In this document: positions 1 through 7,794 of the stretch, one piece after another
How the letters are laid out: every line of letters starts with the position of its first letter
How positions within the stretch are numbered: the stretch's first letter is position 1
DNA from: SLRI01 sp942491185
GTDB taxonomy: Bacteria > Pseudomonadota > Alphaproteobacteria > Geminicoccales > Geminicoccaceae
Assembly: GCA_942491185.1 (NCBI GenBank)
Contig: CALOAB010000028.1
Span: 124,001 to 188,000, forward strand
Direction of reading: 5' to 3'
Length of the DNA: 64,000 nt
Translations under genes and position numbers: made by a program
The notes under the pieces: generated by a model
The model's input: the letters and a program-made list of their open reading frames with translations, nothing else
What the model was told of the DNA's origin: nothing
The model's database searches: none

Positions 1-1139
1 AACCGCGAGCCCCGGACCAGCACCTCCATGCGATGCGCGATGAAGGCCTCGAGCAGCTCGCCCAGCCCCATCACCCGGGGCACGCCCTGGCCGTCCAGCA
101 CGTTCATGTTGAGCGACAGCCGGGTCTCCAGCTCGCTCTGCCGGAACAGCTGCTCCATCACCAGCTCGGCCGGCACGCCCCGCGACCGCGGCACCAGGAC
201 GAGCCGGATGTCCTCGGTCGATTCGTCCCGGAGATCGGCCAGGAGCGGCAGCTTCTTCGCCGACAAGAGCTCCGCCAGCCGCTCGATCAGCCGCGCTTTT
301 TGCACCTGATAGGGGATCTCGGTGACGACGATCTGGTACTGGCCGTGGCTGAGCTTCTCGACTTCCCACCGCGCCCGCAGCCGCAGCGAGCCCCGCCCCG
401 TCGCATAGGCCTCGGCGATCACCGCGGGCGGCTCGATCAGGATGCCACCGGTCGGCAGATCCGGCCCGGCCACGAACTGCATCAGCTCGGCCACCTCGGT
501 CGGCCCCGCATCCGCTGGCCGCTCGAGCATGAAGGCCAGCGCCTGAAACAGCTCGCCCGCATTGTGCGGCGGAATGCTGGTCGCCATGCCGACCGCGATG
601 CCCGCCGCACCATTGGCCAGGAGGTTCGGGAAGGCAGCCGGCAGCACCACCGGCTCCCGCTCGCTGCCGTCATAGGTCTCACGGAAATCGACCGTGTCCC
701 GGTCGATGCCGTCCAGCAGCGCCGCCGCAACCGCCGTCAGCCGCGCCTCGGTGTAGCGCATCGCGGCGGCGTTATCGCCGTCGACATTGCCGAAATTGCC
801 CTGCCCGTCGACCAGCGGGTAGCGCTGCGCGAAGCTCTGTGCCAAGCGCACCAGCGCGTCATAGACCGCGACATCGCCATGCGGGTGGTACTTGCCGATG
901 ACGTCGCCCACCACGCGCGCGCACTTCTTGAAGCCGGCCGCCGGATCGAGCCTGAGCTGCAGCATCGCATAGAGCAGCCGCCGCTGCACCGGCTTCAACC
1001 CGTCACGGACATCCGGCAGCGAGCGCGAGGTGATGGTCGAGAGCGCATAGGCCAGATAGCGCTCGGACAGCGCCGTCTTCAGCTCGATCGGCACCACCGA
1101 GCCGCCACCGCCACCACCAGAAGCCTTCGCCACCGCCAT
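1..1139 (-). CDS. parC: DNA topoisomerase IV subunit A, 5' part (runs off left edge)
   Basis: Subunit A of topoisomerase IV, the type IIA enzyme that separates linked daughter chromosomes together with ParE. The gene reads leftward and leaves the window, so about the first 379 residues are present. The N-terminal part has the family core: SERYLAYALS, LPDVRDGLKPVQRRLLYAM, GKYHPHGD, and the catalytic Tyr near residue 129 in AMRYTEARL. The residue matching quinolone-site Ser80 of E. coli ParC is Val (HGDVAVYD). A Gly-rich stretch follows the start. The ATG overlaps the recO stop as TGATG, so the two genes are probably co-translated. ParC rather than GyrA is favoured by the recO neighbour and the short N-terminus, but GyrA is not fully excluded. 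Confidence 0.9.
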   Translation of the reverse strand, partial: MAVAKASGGGGGGSVVPIELKTALSERYLAYALSTITSRSLPDVRDGLKPVQRRLLYAMLQLRLDPAAGFKKCARVVGDVIGKYHPHGDVAVYDALVRLAQSFAQRYPLVDGQGNFGNVDGDNAAAMRYTEARLTAVAAALLDGIDRDTVDFRETYDGSEREPVVLPAAFPNLLANGAAGIAVGMATSIPPHNAGELFQALAFMLERPADAGPTEVAELMQFVAGPDLPTGGILIEPPAVIAEAYATGRGSLRLRARWEVEKLSHGQYQIVVTEIPYQVQKARLIERLAELLSAKKLPLLADLRDESTEDIRLVLVPRSRGVPAELVMEQLFRQSELETRLSLNMNVLDGQGVPRVMGLGELLEAFIAHRMEVLVRGSR

Positions 1140-1879
1140 CAAGCCACCTCATCACCATCATCGGGCACCAGCCGTGCCGCCAGCCGCTCGCGCGCCTCGG
1201 GCATCGCCTTGTCCATCGGCTGCAGGATATGCCGGTTCAGGAAATGCCCGGCAAGCCGCAACCCCTGCGCGATCGCCACATCGTCAGCTTCACCTGTCCC
1301 AGTGAGGAATCCGGGCAACGGCAAGAGCCTCGGCGCCAGCTCCCCCGCAGCCGCCGCACTCACCGCCCGGCCCGTCCTCGGCGACACATAGACCAACCCC
1401 TCCGTCGCCCCGGTCACCGCGCAAGTCTCCAGATCGAGCGCGAAGCCCAGCTCACTGAGCAGCACCAGCTCGAACCGCACATAGGTCTCGAGCCAACCCC
1501 GCCCCGGCCCAAGCTCCTCCACCAGCTTCAACAGCGCCGCATAGAGCAGCCCGTGCGGGTCCCGCTCACCAGCCCCGATCTCCACCAGCCCCACCGCCGC
1601 ACCCAACCCCAACAGCGCCAGCCCATCGCCCATCACCCTGGCCGCATGCAGCCGCAACGGCTCCACCTGAAAAGCGCCCAAATGCTGCTCGAGCCTGGCC
1701 GACCACGCCACCTGCAACCGGTTTCCCGCCTGCAGCAAGGCGCCCTGCCGCTTGCCCACGCCACCCCGAACCAACCCCGCATGCCGCCCATGCGCAAACG
1801 TCAAAACCGACAAAATCGAATCCCGCTCGCCCAAAGCCCGCGAGCTCAAAACAATCCCCTCGTCCTGCCATTCGATCAA
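1139..1879 (-). CDS. recO: DNA repair protein RecO
   Basis: Recombination mediator that, with RecR, helps load RecA on SSB-coated gaps in the RecFOR pathway. The 246-residue protein has the usual family length and begins with MIEWQDEGIVLSSRALGERD, the typical OB-fold opening of RecO. The middle contains the helical segment with LLYAALLKLVEELG, and the C-terminus has the FLNRHIL region. The usual four-cysteine zinc motif is not evident: only one Cys is seen, in ETCAVTG, which is common in alphaproteobacterial RecO. It lies directly upstream of parC with a one-base stop/start overlap, an arrangement shared by many alphaproteobacteria. Confidence 0.92.
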   Translation of the reverse strand: MIEWQDEGIVLSSRALGERDSILSVLTFAHGRHAGLVRGGVGKRQGALLQAGNRLQVAWSARLEQHLGAFQVEPLRLHAARVMGDGLALLGLGAAVGLVEIGAGERDPHGLLYAALLKLVEELGPGRGWLETYVRFELVLLSELGFALDLETCAVTGATEGLVYVSPRTGRAVSAAAAGELAPRLLPLPGFLTGTGEADDVAIAQGLRLAGHFLNRHILQPMDKAMPEARERLAARLVPDDGDEVA

Positions 1880-1890
1880 CGACGACCCTC

Positions 1891-1956
1891 AGTGAAGAAA
1901 GGGAAGGGACGGGGAGGCCATCCTCCCCGCGGCCCCACCGGGCTTCTTGATAGCGT
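1891..1956. repeat. Intergenic palindromic repeat, copy A
   Basis: It begins AGTGAAGAAAGG, then has a GC-rich hairpin (arms CGGGGAGG and CCTCCCCG around CAT) followed by a C-rich strip and a TTGATAGC tail. The same order of parts occurs at 32985-33053 (same AGTGAAGAAAGG opening) and at 16440-16500. Copy A lies between the start of recO and a toxin-antitoxin relic, so it is not simply the terminator of an upstream gene. Confidence 0.55.
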
Positions 1957-2047
1957 AGTAGCGTGGAGGGCTCTGGCATAATCATGTCGGTTGGTGGCCC
2001 ATCTGCGCTGCACTGTAGCTCACGAATTGAGGCAAGGAGCCCCAGCA

Positions 2048-2269
2048 ATGGCCGCCAACACCCTCGTGCGGGTACGTATCGACCCCAGAATCAAGGAAGA
2101 GGCTGCGGATATTCTCGCCACGACCGGCCTTACGGTGTCCGACGCCTTCCGCCTGATGCTGGTGCGCACCGCCGAGACGATCGAAGCCATGCGGGCCGCC
2201 CGCAGCGGTGACACCAAGCATGTGAAAACACCTGAAAACCTGTTCGTCGACCGGCATGCTGACGATTGA
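2048..2269 (+). CDS. RelB/DinJ-family antitoxin
   Basis: Small DNA-binding antitoxin of 73 residues that would neutralise a RelE/YafQ-type mRNA-cleaving toxin and autorepress its operon. The N-terminus MAANTLVRVRIDPRIKEEA and the helix with GLTVSDAFRLML are characteristic of the RelB/DinJ ribbon-helix-helix family. A longer upstream in-frame start exists at 1991, but the ATG at 2048 is preceded by AAGGAG and gives the normal family start. The stop is directly followed by an ATG for the toxin frame, which is broken (next entry). The antitoxin therefore looks intact but orphaned. Confidence 0.85.
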   Translation: MAANTLVRVRIDPRIKEEAADILATTGLTVSDAFRLMLVRTAETIEAMRAARSGDTKHVKTPENLFVDRHADD

Positions 2270-2513
2270 ATGAACCAGGCGCCCCAAACACGAAGCCAAC
2301 GGCCGCCATCGCAAGAGCCTCGACACCGACCTTCTGACCGCTATCAAACTGCTCGCCGACGACGCGTCCCTGCCATCCAGCTATCGCGATCGGTCGCTCG
2401 GATCACCGCAACTGCCAGATGAAGCTCGACCTCATCCTGACCTGCCGCAATCCTGATCCAGAGATTCGGTCCAGCTGGTACGACTTGGATCCCATAGCGA
2501 ACTCAGCCTCTGA
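2270..2513 (+). pseudogene. Decayed YafQ/RelE-type toxin
   Basis: Downstream of the antitoxin no single frame is open, but pieces of a YafQ-like toxin appear in successive frames. First comes KSLDTDLLTAIKLLADD, then DHRNCQMKLDLILTCRNPD, then LVRLGSHSELSL before a TGA at 2511-2513. The last piece matches the usual C-terminus of this toxin family, where the final His is catalytic. At least two frameshifts separate the pieces, and the N-terminal strand of the toxin is missing. No functional toxin can be made as the sequence stands. Kynureninase starts 45 bases later. Confidence 0.8.
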
Positions 2514-2558
2514 AACATGGCGGCTTCGATCACCGTCTTGGCCGCAGGAACGATCCCG

Positions 2559-3788
2559 ATGTCCGCACTTACTGCCAAAGCCCTCGACGAGACCGACCCG
2601 CTGGCGCCCTTCCGCGAGCGCTTCGAGCTGCCGGAGGGCGTCATCTATCTCGACGGCAACTCGCTGGGTGCCTTGCCGAAATCGACGCAGGCCGTCATTT
2701 CCCGCACCATCGAGGAAGAGTGGGGCAGGGACCTCATCAAGAGCTGGAACACGGCTGGCTGGATCGATCTTGCCGCTGACGTTGCGCGTGACATCGCCAC
2801 CGTCATCGGCGCCGATGCGGACGAGGTCAGCGTTGGCGATTCGATCTCGGTCAATCTCTTCAAGCTGCTGGGCGCCGCCCGGAGCCTTCGCCCCGACCGC
2901 ACCACCATCCTCGCCGACCGGCGCAACTTTCCGACCGATCGCTACGTCGCCCAGGGCTTCGCCGGGCTCACCGGTGCCGACCTGCAGCTCGTCGATGCGC
3001 CCGAGGACCTGGCCGCTGCCGTCTCCGCCGACACCGCCCTCGTCATGGCGAGCCATGTCGACTACCGCTCCGGCCGCATCCTCGATCTCGACGCGCTGAC
3101 CGCGGCCGCGCACAGCGAAGGCGCCCTCGTTCTCGTCGATCTCGCCCACAGCGCCGGCGTGCTGCCCGTCGATCTCGCCCGCCGCGGCATCGATATGGCG
3201 GTCGGCTGCGGCTACAAATACCTCAACGGCGGCCCCGGTGCGCCGGCTTTCCTCTTCCTCGCCCGCCGCCATCACGAGGCAGCACAGAACCCCATCGCCG
3301 GCTGGTTCGGCCACGCCGAGCCCTTCGCCTTCGCCGACAGCTACGCCCCGGCACCAGGCATCCGCCGCTTCCAGGCCGGCACGCCCCCGATCCTCAGCCT
3401 CAAGGCGCTCAAGGAAGGCACATCCATCGCCGCCGAGGCACCGCTCGATCAGGTCCGCGCCAAGGCCAAGAGCCTGACCACCACCTTCCTCGACCTCGTG
3501 GAGGATCAACTGGCCGGCCACGGCTTCACCCTCGTCAGCCCCCGCGACGCGGACCAGCGCGGCGCCCAGATCGCCCTCGCCCACGAGCACGGCTACGCCA
3601 TCACCCAGGCGCTGATCGCCCACGACGTCATTCCCGACTTCCGCCAGCCCGACATCATCCGCTTCGGCTTCGCCCCACTTTACGTCCGCCACGCCGACGT
3701 CCACGAAGCGGTCCGCCGCCTGCGGCTGATCATGGAGCAGCGCCTCTACGACGAGCCGCGCTATCACGCCCGGGCCACGGTGACCTAG
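2559..3788 (+). CDS. kynU: Kynureninase
   Basis: PLP enzyme that hydrolyses kynurenine or 3-hydroxykynurenine to anthranilate or 3-hydroxyanthranilate plus alanine in tryptophan degradation. The 409-residue protein has the family signature IYLDGNSLGALPK near residue 30. The PLP lysine is near residue 220 in GCGYKYLNGGPGAPAF, preceded by the cofactor-binding DLAHSAG. Later come HAEPFAF and the FQAGTPPILSL segment. I chose the ATG at 2559 because AGGAA lies just upstream and the protein then begins at the usual point. An in-frame ATG at 2517 would extend into the toxin relic. No other kyn genes are in the window, so it stands alone between a dead toxin gene and puuD. Confidence 0.95.
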   Translation: MSALTAKALDETDPLAPFRERFELPEGVIYLDGNSLGALPKSTQAVISRTIEEEWGRDLIKSWNTAGWIDLAADVARDIATVIGADADEVSVGDSISVNLFKLLGAARSLRPDRTTILADRRNFPTDRYVAQGFAGLTGADLQLVDAPEDLAAAVSADTALVMASHVDYRSGRILDLDALTAAAHSEGALVLVDLAHSAGVLPVDLARRGIDMAVGCGYKYLNGGPGAPAFLFLARRHHEAAQNPIAGWFGHAEPFAFADSYAPAPGIRRFQAGTPPILSLKALKEGTSIAAEAPLDQVRAKAKSLTTTFLDLVEDQLAGHGFTLVSPRDADQRGAQIALAHEHGYAITQALIAHDVIPDFRQPDIIRFGFAPLYVRHADVHEAVRRLRLIMEQRLYDEPRYHARATVT

Positions 3789-3886
3789 GGACGCCGCTTG
3801 ACCGGGCACGAAAACACTCGGCGCTGCGCCCGATTTGGCGATAATGCCGCTGCGGCCGCCGGACGGCCGATTTCGCGGAGAAGCCG

Positions 3887-5137
3887 ATGATCGATCTCGC
3901 CCTGTTGTCGCCCACCGGCTCACCCGCTCTCTGGGACGGCCTCGAGCTGGCGGTGCGCTGGCTGCACGTCATCACGGCTATCGCCTGGATCGGCTCGTCC
4001 TTCTACTTCATCGCCCTCGATCTGGGGCTGCGCAAATCGCCGGACCTGCCGCCCGGCGCCACCGGCGAGGAATGGCAGGTCCATGGCGGCGGCTTCTACC
4101 ACATCCAGAAATACATGGTGGCCCCGGAGCGCCTGCCCGAGCACCTGACCTGGTTCAAGTGGGAGGCCTACTGGACCTGGATCTCCGGCATGGCGCTGAT
4201 GGTCCTCGTCTACTACCTCGGTGCCGAGATCTACCTGATCGACCCGAGCGTGCTCGACATGTCGGTGCCGGTCGGCATCGCCGTCTCGCTCGCCTCGATC
4301 GTGCTCGGCTGGGTGATCTACGACCGCCTGTGCAAATCGCCCATCGGCCAGGACGACACGCGGCTGATGCTGGTCCTCTTCATCGTGCTCGTCGCCATGG
4401 CCTGGCTCTACACCCAGCTCTTCACGGGCCGGGCCGCCTTGCTCCATCTCGGCGCCTTCACCGGGACCATCATGGTTGCCAACGTCGCCATGATCATCAT
4501 CCCCAACCAGAAGAAGGTGGTGGCGGCGCTGAAGGCCGGCGAGACACCGGACCCGGAATACGGCCGGGTCGCCAAGCAACGCTCGACCCACAACAACTAC
4601 CTGACCCTGCCGGTCCTCTTCTTGATGCTGTCGATCCACTACCCGCTGATCTTCGCCACCCCCTACAACTGGGTGATCGCGAGCCTGGTCTTCCTCATGG
4701 GCGTCACCATCCGCCACTTCTTCAACACGATGCATGCCGGCAAGGGCTGGGCGTACTGGACCTGGCCCGCGACCGTCGTGCTCTTTCTCGCCGTCGTCTG
4801 GCTTTCCACGGTATCACCGACGCCGGTCGAGGAGAGCGCCGCACTCTCGACCCGGCAGGAGCGCTTCGCCGCCGCCGAAGCATTTCCCGACGTCCACAAC
4901 ACCATCCTCGGTCGCTGCTCGATGTGCCACGCGGCTCAGCCGTTCTGGCCCGGCATCGCCGCCGCACCCAAGGGTGTGGTCCTCGAGACCGAGGCGCAGA
5001 CTGCGCACTGGGCCGAGGCGATCTACCTCCAGGCCGGCCGCAGCCACGCCATGCCACCGGCCAACCTCACCTGGATGGAGCCCGCCGAGCGCCAGCTGAT
5101 CGTCGAATGGTACGAAGCCGCGCTCCAGGGCGGCTGA
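3887..5137 (+). CDS. puuD: Urate hydroxylase PuuD (membrane protein with C-terminal cytochrome c domain)
   Basis: Membrane-bound urate oxidation to 5-hydroxyisourate, passing electrons to a fused cytochrome c rather than directly to oxygen as cofactor-free uricases do. The first about 300 residues hold multiple transmembrane helices, including ITAIAWIGSSFYFIALD, GVTIRHFFNTMHAG and GGGFYHIQKYMVAPE. The C-terminal third is soluble and carries the heme motif CSMCH at about residues 344-348, with a later Met (RSHAMPPAN) as the likely axial ligand. The length of 416 residues fits PuuD. A GGAGAAG precedes the start. No other purine-catabolic genes are adjacent. Confidence 0.93.
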   Translation: MIDLALLSPTGSPALWDGLELAVRWLHVITAIAWIGSSFYFIALDLGLRKSPDLPPGATGEEWQVHGGGFYHIQKYMVAPERLPEHLTWFKWEAYWTWISGMALMVLVYYLGAEIYLIDPSVLDMSVPVGIAVSLASIVLGWVIYDRLCKSPIGQDDTRLMLVLFIVLVAMAWLYTQLFTGRAALLHLGAFTGTIMVANVAMIIIPNQKKVVAALKAGETPDPEYGRVAKQRSTHNNYLTLPVLFLMLSIHYPLIFATPYNWVIASLVFLMGVTIRHFFNTMHAGKGWAYWTWPATVVLFLAVVWLSTVSPTPVEESAALSTRQERFAAAEAFPDVHNTILGRCSMCHAAQPFWPGIAAAPKGVVLETEAQTAHWAEAIYLQAGRSHAMPPANLTWMEPAERQLIVEWYEAALQGG

Positions 5138-5172
5138 GCGGGCTTGCGATAAGCCAGGGCAGGGGGCACCTA

Positions 5173-5502
5173 ATGACAGGAACGACGAAAGCCGCCGCGA
5201 TGCCGACCCGATTGCCGATCGAGCAGAGCGTTCTCGAAGCCCTCTGCCGTCGTCACCACATCAAGAAGCTGTCGCTCTTTGGCTCGACGCTGAAGGGCAT
5301 GGCGCGAGCGGACAGCGACATCGACCTCCTCGTCGAGTTCGAGCCGGGCCGCGCGCCCGGGCTGATCGCGCTCGCCGGGATCGAGATCGAGCTCTCCGAG
5401 CTATTGGGTGGTCGGCAGGTGGACTTGCGGACGCCGGCGGACCTGAGCCGGCACTTCCGCGACGAGGTGGTGCGATCAGCCGCCGCGCAATATGCAGCCT
5501 GA
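5173..5502 (+). CDS. MNT-type minimal nucleotidyltransferase (antitoxin of HEPN/MNT pair)
   Basis: A 109-residue minimal nucleotidyltransferase. It carries LSLFGSTLKGMARADSDID followed by LLVEFEP, which gives the GS motif and the two metal-binding Asp residues of this superfamily. In HEPN/MNT modules this protein modifies (for example AMPylates) and silences the HEPN ribonuclease partner. The ATG at 5173 follows AGGGGGCACCTA. The stop overlaps the start of the HEPN frame by 11 bases, as expected for a coupled two-gene module. The HEPN partner is frameshifted here. Confidence 0.85.
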   Translation: MTGTTKAAAMPTRLPIEQSVLEALCRRHHIKKLSLFGSTLKGMARADSDIDLLVEFEPGRAPGLIALAGIEIELSELLGGRQVDLRTPADLSRHFRDEVVRSAAAQYAA

Positions 5503-5835
5503 GGATCGAGGTCGACTCCTCCACATGATCGACGCCGCCGAGAAGGTCGTCCGCTTCGTTGACGGCATAAGCCGTCTCGACTGGATCGCGACGACATGCT
5601 CCAGTTCGCCTGCGTGCGCGGCATCGCGATTATCGGCGAGGCCGCGGCCAAGGTTTCAATGGCGACGCGCGAAGCTGCGCCCATGATCCCCTGGCGCAAC
5701 ATGATCGGCATGCGCAACCGAGTCGTCCATGCCTACGCCGACATCGACCTTGAGTTGGTCTGGAAGACGGCAACCGAGGAGCTGCCCGAGCTTCTGAAGC
5801 AGCTCCACTCAGTACTCGGCCCTCCCGCCCATTGA
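5492..5835 (+). pseudogene. HEPN (DUF86) ribonuclease toxin with one frameshift
   Basis: The frame opening at 5492 reads MQPEDRGRLLHMIDAAEKVV then RFVDGISRLD, and is lost near 5582. The family sequence resumes one frame over as DRDDMLQFACVRGIAIIGEA and runs to a stop at 5833-5835. Restoring one base after CTCGAC would give a continuous DUF86 protein of about 114 residues. The RNase motif R-x4-H is intact in MRNRVVHAYADIDL. Either the toxin is dead or the base is missing from the assembly. The stop overlaps the TTG start of psuK. Confidence 0.8.
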
Positions 5836-6752
5836 CCCCACCCGCCATCACCGTCTTCGGCGCCGCCGCCATGGATGTGCGGCTCGCGGCTCCCGCCGCG
5901 CTGATTGCCGGCACGTCCAACCCGGTCAGAGCCCGCGAGACGCCGGGTGGGGTGGGCCGCAACGTTGCAGCCGTGCTCGCCCGGCTTGGCGCCTGGGTCA
6001 GCCTCGCGAGCCGGCTCGGTGACGACTCCACGGGCGAAGCGCTCAGCACGGATCTCCGGGCACTGGGCGTCGACACGGCCTTCGTCCGAAGGCAGCCAGG
6101 CGCCGGCTCCGCCCGCTATTGGGCGGTGCTCGAGCCCACGGGCGACCTGGCGCTTGGCCTCTCAGACATGGCCGTCATCGAGGCGCTGGCGCCGGCCGAT
6201 CTCGATCCGGCGATCCGACACCCCGCCGATGCCTGGTTCATCGACGCCAACCTGCCTGAGCCCTGCATCGTCCATCTGCTCGACCATGCCCGGCGGCCAC
6301 CCCTGGTCGCTGTCGACACCGTCTCGGTCAGCAAGGCCCGAAAGCTCGGGGACAGGCTCGAGAAGATCGACCTGCTGGTCACCAATCAGGCCGAAGCCGT
6401 GGTGCTCTGCGGTGCTGCCGATGCGCGCCTGCTGGTCGCGTCCGGTGCCCGAGCGGTCGTGATGGGCCGGGGTTCCGCCGGGCTCGATGTTGGCAATTCC
6501 TCCGGCTTTACCCGGCTCGATCCACTGCCGGTGACGCCCCGCGACGTGACCGGCGCCGGCGATGCGCTGGCCGCAGCCACGCTCTTTGCCTCGCTTTGCG
6601 GCCTGGAATTGCCGGCCGCCGCGCGGATCGGCCGGCTTGCTGCCGCCTTGGCGATCAGCGGCGAGCCGGCATTCGACATCGCGGGCTTGCGCGAGGCGGC
6701 CTTGCGGTTCGATACTGGCTGCCATGCAGACCTTGCTCGCCTTCAACCCTGA
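5832..6752 (+). CDS. psuK: PfkB-family sugar kinase, likely pseudouridine kinase
   Basis: ATP-dependent kinase of the ribokinase/PfkB family. With psuG directly downstream and overlapping by 29 bases, the natural role is phosphorylation of pseudouridine to pseudouridine 5'-phosphate. The 306-residue protein has the opening ITVFGAAAMDVRL, the substrate-loop GGVGRNVAAVLARLG near residue 37, the LVTNQAEA region, and the ATP/anion-hole motif DVTGAGDALAAATLF near the C-terminus. The start codon appears to be TTG overlapping the HEPN stop, since no ATG lies earlier than the family core. Substrate assignment rests on the psuG context. Confidence 0.85.
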   Translation: MTPPAITVFGAAAMDVRLAAPAALIAGTSNPVRARETPGGVGRNVAAVLARLGAWVSLASRLGDDSTGEALSTDLRALGVDTAFVRRQPGAGSARYWAVLEPTGDLALGLSDMAVIEALAPADLDPAIRHPADAWFIDANLPEPCIVHLLDHARRPPLVAVDTVSVSKARKLGDRLEKIDLLVTNQAEAVVLCGAADARLLVASGARAVVMGRGSAGLDVGNSSGFTRLDPLPVTPRDVTGAGDALAAATLFASLCGLELPAAARIGRLAAALAISGEPAFDIAGLREAALRFDTGCHADLARLQP

Positions 6753-7662
6753 GGTCGCCGCTGCCCGCAAGGCCGGCCGGCCGATCGTCGCCCTCGAAAG
6801 CACGCTGATTGCCCATGGCCTGCCGCGGCCGCGCAATCTCGAGACGGCCCGGGCGCTCGAGGCGGCGGTGCGTGACGAAGGGGCCGTGCCCGCCACCATC
6901 GCCATCGCCGATGGGCAAATCCACGTCGGCCTCGACGATGCGCTGCTCGAGGCGCTGGCGAGCGCCGATGGCGTCAAGAAGGTGTCGCGGCGCGACCTCT
7001 CGTCTTGCATCGCCAATGGCGGGCTCGGTGCCACAACCGTCGCCGGCACGATGATCGCGGCGCACATGGCCGGTATCAGCATCTTCGCCACCGGCGGCAT
7101 CGGTGGCGTGCATCGCGGCGCCGAGCGCGATTTCGACGTCTCGGCCGACCTCGAGGAGCTGGCGCAAACGCCAGTCGCTGTCGTCTGCAGTGGCGCCAAG
7201 TCGATCCTCGATTTGCCGAAGACGCTGGAGGTGCTGGAGACCAAGGGTGTTCCGGTATGCGGCTGGCGAACCGACGAGTTCCCGGCCTTCTACTGTCGCT
7301 CGAGCGGCCTGCCGGTGCCGATGCGCTGCGACGAGGTCGAGTCCGTCGCCCGCGGGCTCGAGGTGCAGAGGCAGCTCGGCTTCCGCGGCGGTGCGTTGAT
7401 CGTCAATCCGATCCCAGAGGCGGCCGCACTGCCCGAGGAGCTGATCGAAGGGGCGATCCGAGAAGCGCTGCGCGTCGCCGAGGACGCGGGGATCGGCGGC
7501 AAGGACGTCACACCCTTCCTGCTTGCCCGGATCGTCGAGCTGACCAACGGCAAGAGCGTCGACGCCAATGTGGCGCTGGTCTTGAGCAATGCAAGGCTCG
7601 CCGCCAAGCTGGCTGTGGCGCTGAATGCTCTTCAGGATCAACAAGTTGCGCCGGCCGCCTGA
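6724..7662 (+). CDS. psuG: Pseudouridine-5'-phosphate glycosidase
   Basis: Cleaves the C-C glycosidic bond of pseudouridine 5'-phosphate to uracil and ribose 5-phosphate. The 312-residue protein aligns by eye with E. coli PsuG at the catalytic positions. Glu25 in VALESTLIAHGLP corresponds to Glu31, Lys86 in GVKKVSRRDL to Lys93, and the Schiff-base Lys159 in VVCSGAKSILDLPKTLE to Lys166. The metal/phosphate segment ATGGIGGVHRGAERDFDVSA is also present. It overlaps psuK, so the pair is one operon for salvage of pseudouridine from RNA turnover. Confidence 0.96.
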   Translation: MQTLLAFNPEVAAARKAGRPIVALESTLIAHGLPRPRNLETARALEAAVRDEGAVPATIAIADGQIHVGLDDALLEALASADGVKKVSRRDLSSCIANGGLGATTVAGTMIAAHMAGISIFATGGIGGVHRGAERDFDVSADLEELAQTPVAVVCSGAKSILDLPKTLEVLETKGVPVCGWRTDEFPAFYCRSSGLPVPMRCDEVESVARGLEVQRQLGFRGGALIVNPIPEAAALPEELIEGAIREALRVAEDAGIGGKDVTPFLLARIVELTNGKSVDANVALVLSNARLAAKLAVALNALQDQQVAPAA

Positions 7663-7665
7663 GGT

Positions 7666-7697
7666 TCAGATCGAGGCCATGTAGCCGCTGTAGAGGT
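7666..7697 (-). pseudogene. Relic of an SDR gene 3' end (copy of the repeat at 12466)
   Basis: Read on the minus strand, this stretch encodes LYSGYMASI followed by a stop, matching the last residues (YVDGGYMASI) of the SDR at 12466-13254. The first 23 bases equal 12466-12488 with one mismatch, in the same orientation and exactly 4800 bases apart. No further SDR sequence was recognised to the right. It could be one footprint of the event that placed the RpiR/TRAP block here. Confidence 0.6.
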
Positions 7698-7757
7698 GGT
7701 GGATTCGGGAGCCCTACTGCTGCCTGGTTGCACCGTTGCCGGCGTCACGGCATAGAC

Positions 7758-7785
7758 GCTTTGTGAAATCACCGTTTCACAAAGC
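7758..7785. promoter_or_regulatory. Perfect palindrome before rpiR, likely RpiR operator 1
   Basis: Two perfect 11-base arms, GCTTTGTGAAA and TTTCACAAAGC, are separated by six bases. It ends nine bases before the GTG start of the RpiR-family regulator and overlaps its ribosome-binding region. The core half-sites recur at 8744-8770 ahead of the TRAP genes. This fits autoregulation plus control of the transporter. Confidence 0.7.
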
Positions 7786-7794
7786 GAGGTCCAG

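Noticed and set aside
3835..5010. Long plus-strand frame overlapping puuD
   Set aside because: Out-of-frame shadow of puuD. It joins the true nucleotidyltransferase frame only by chance at its 3' end.
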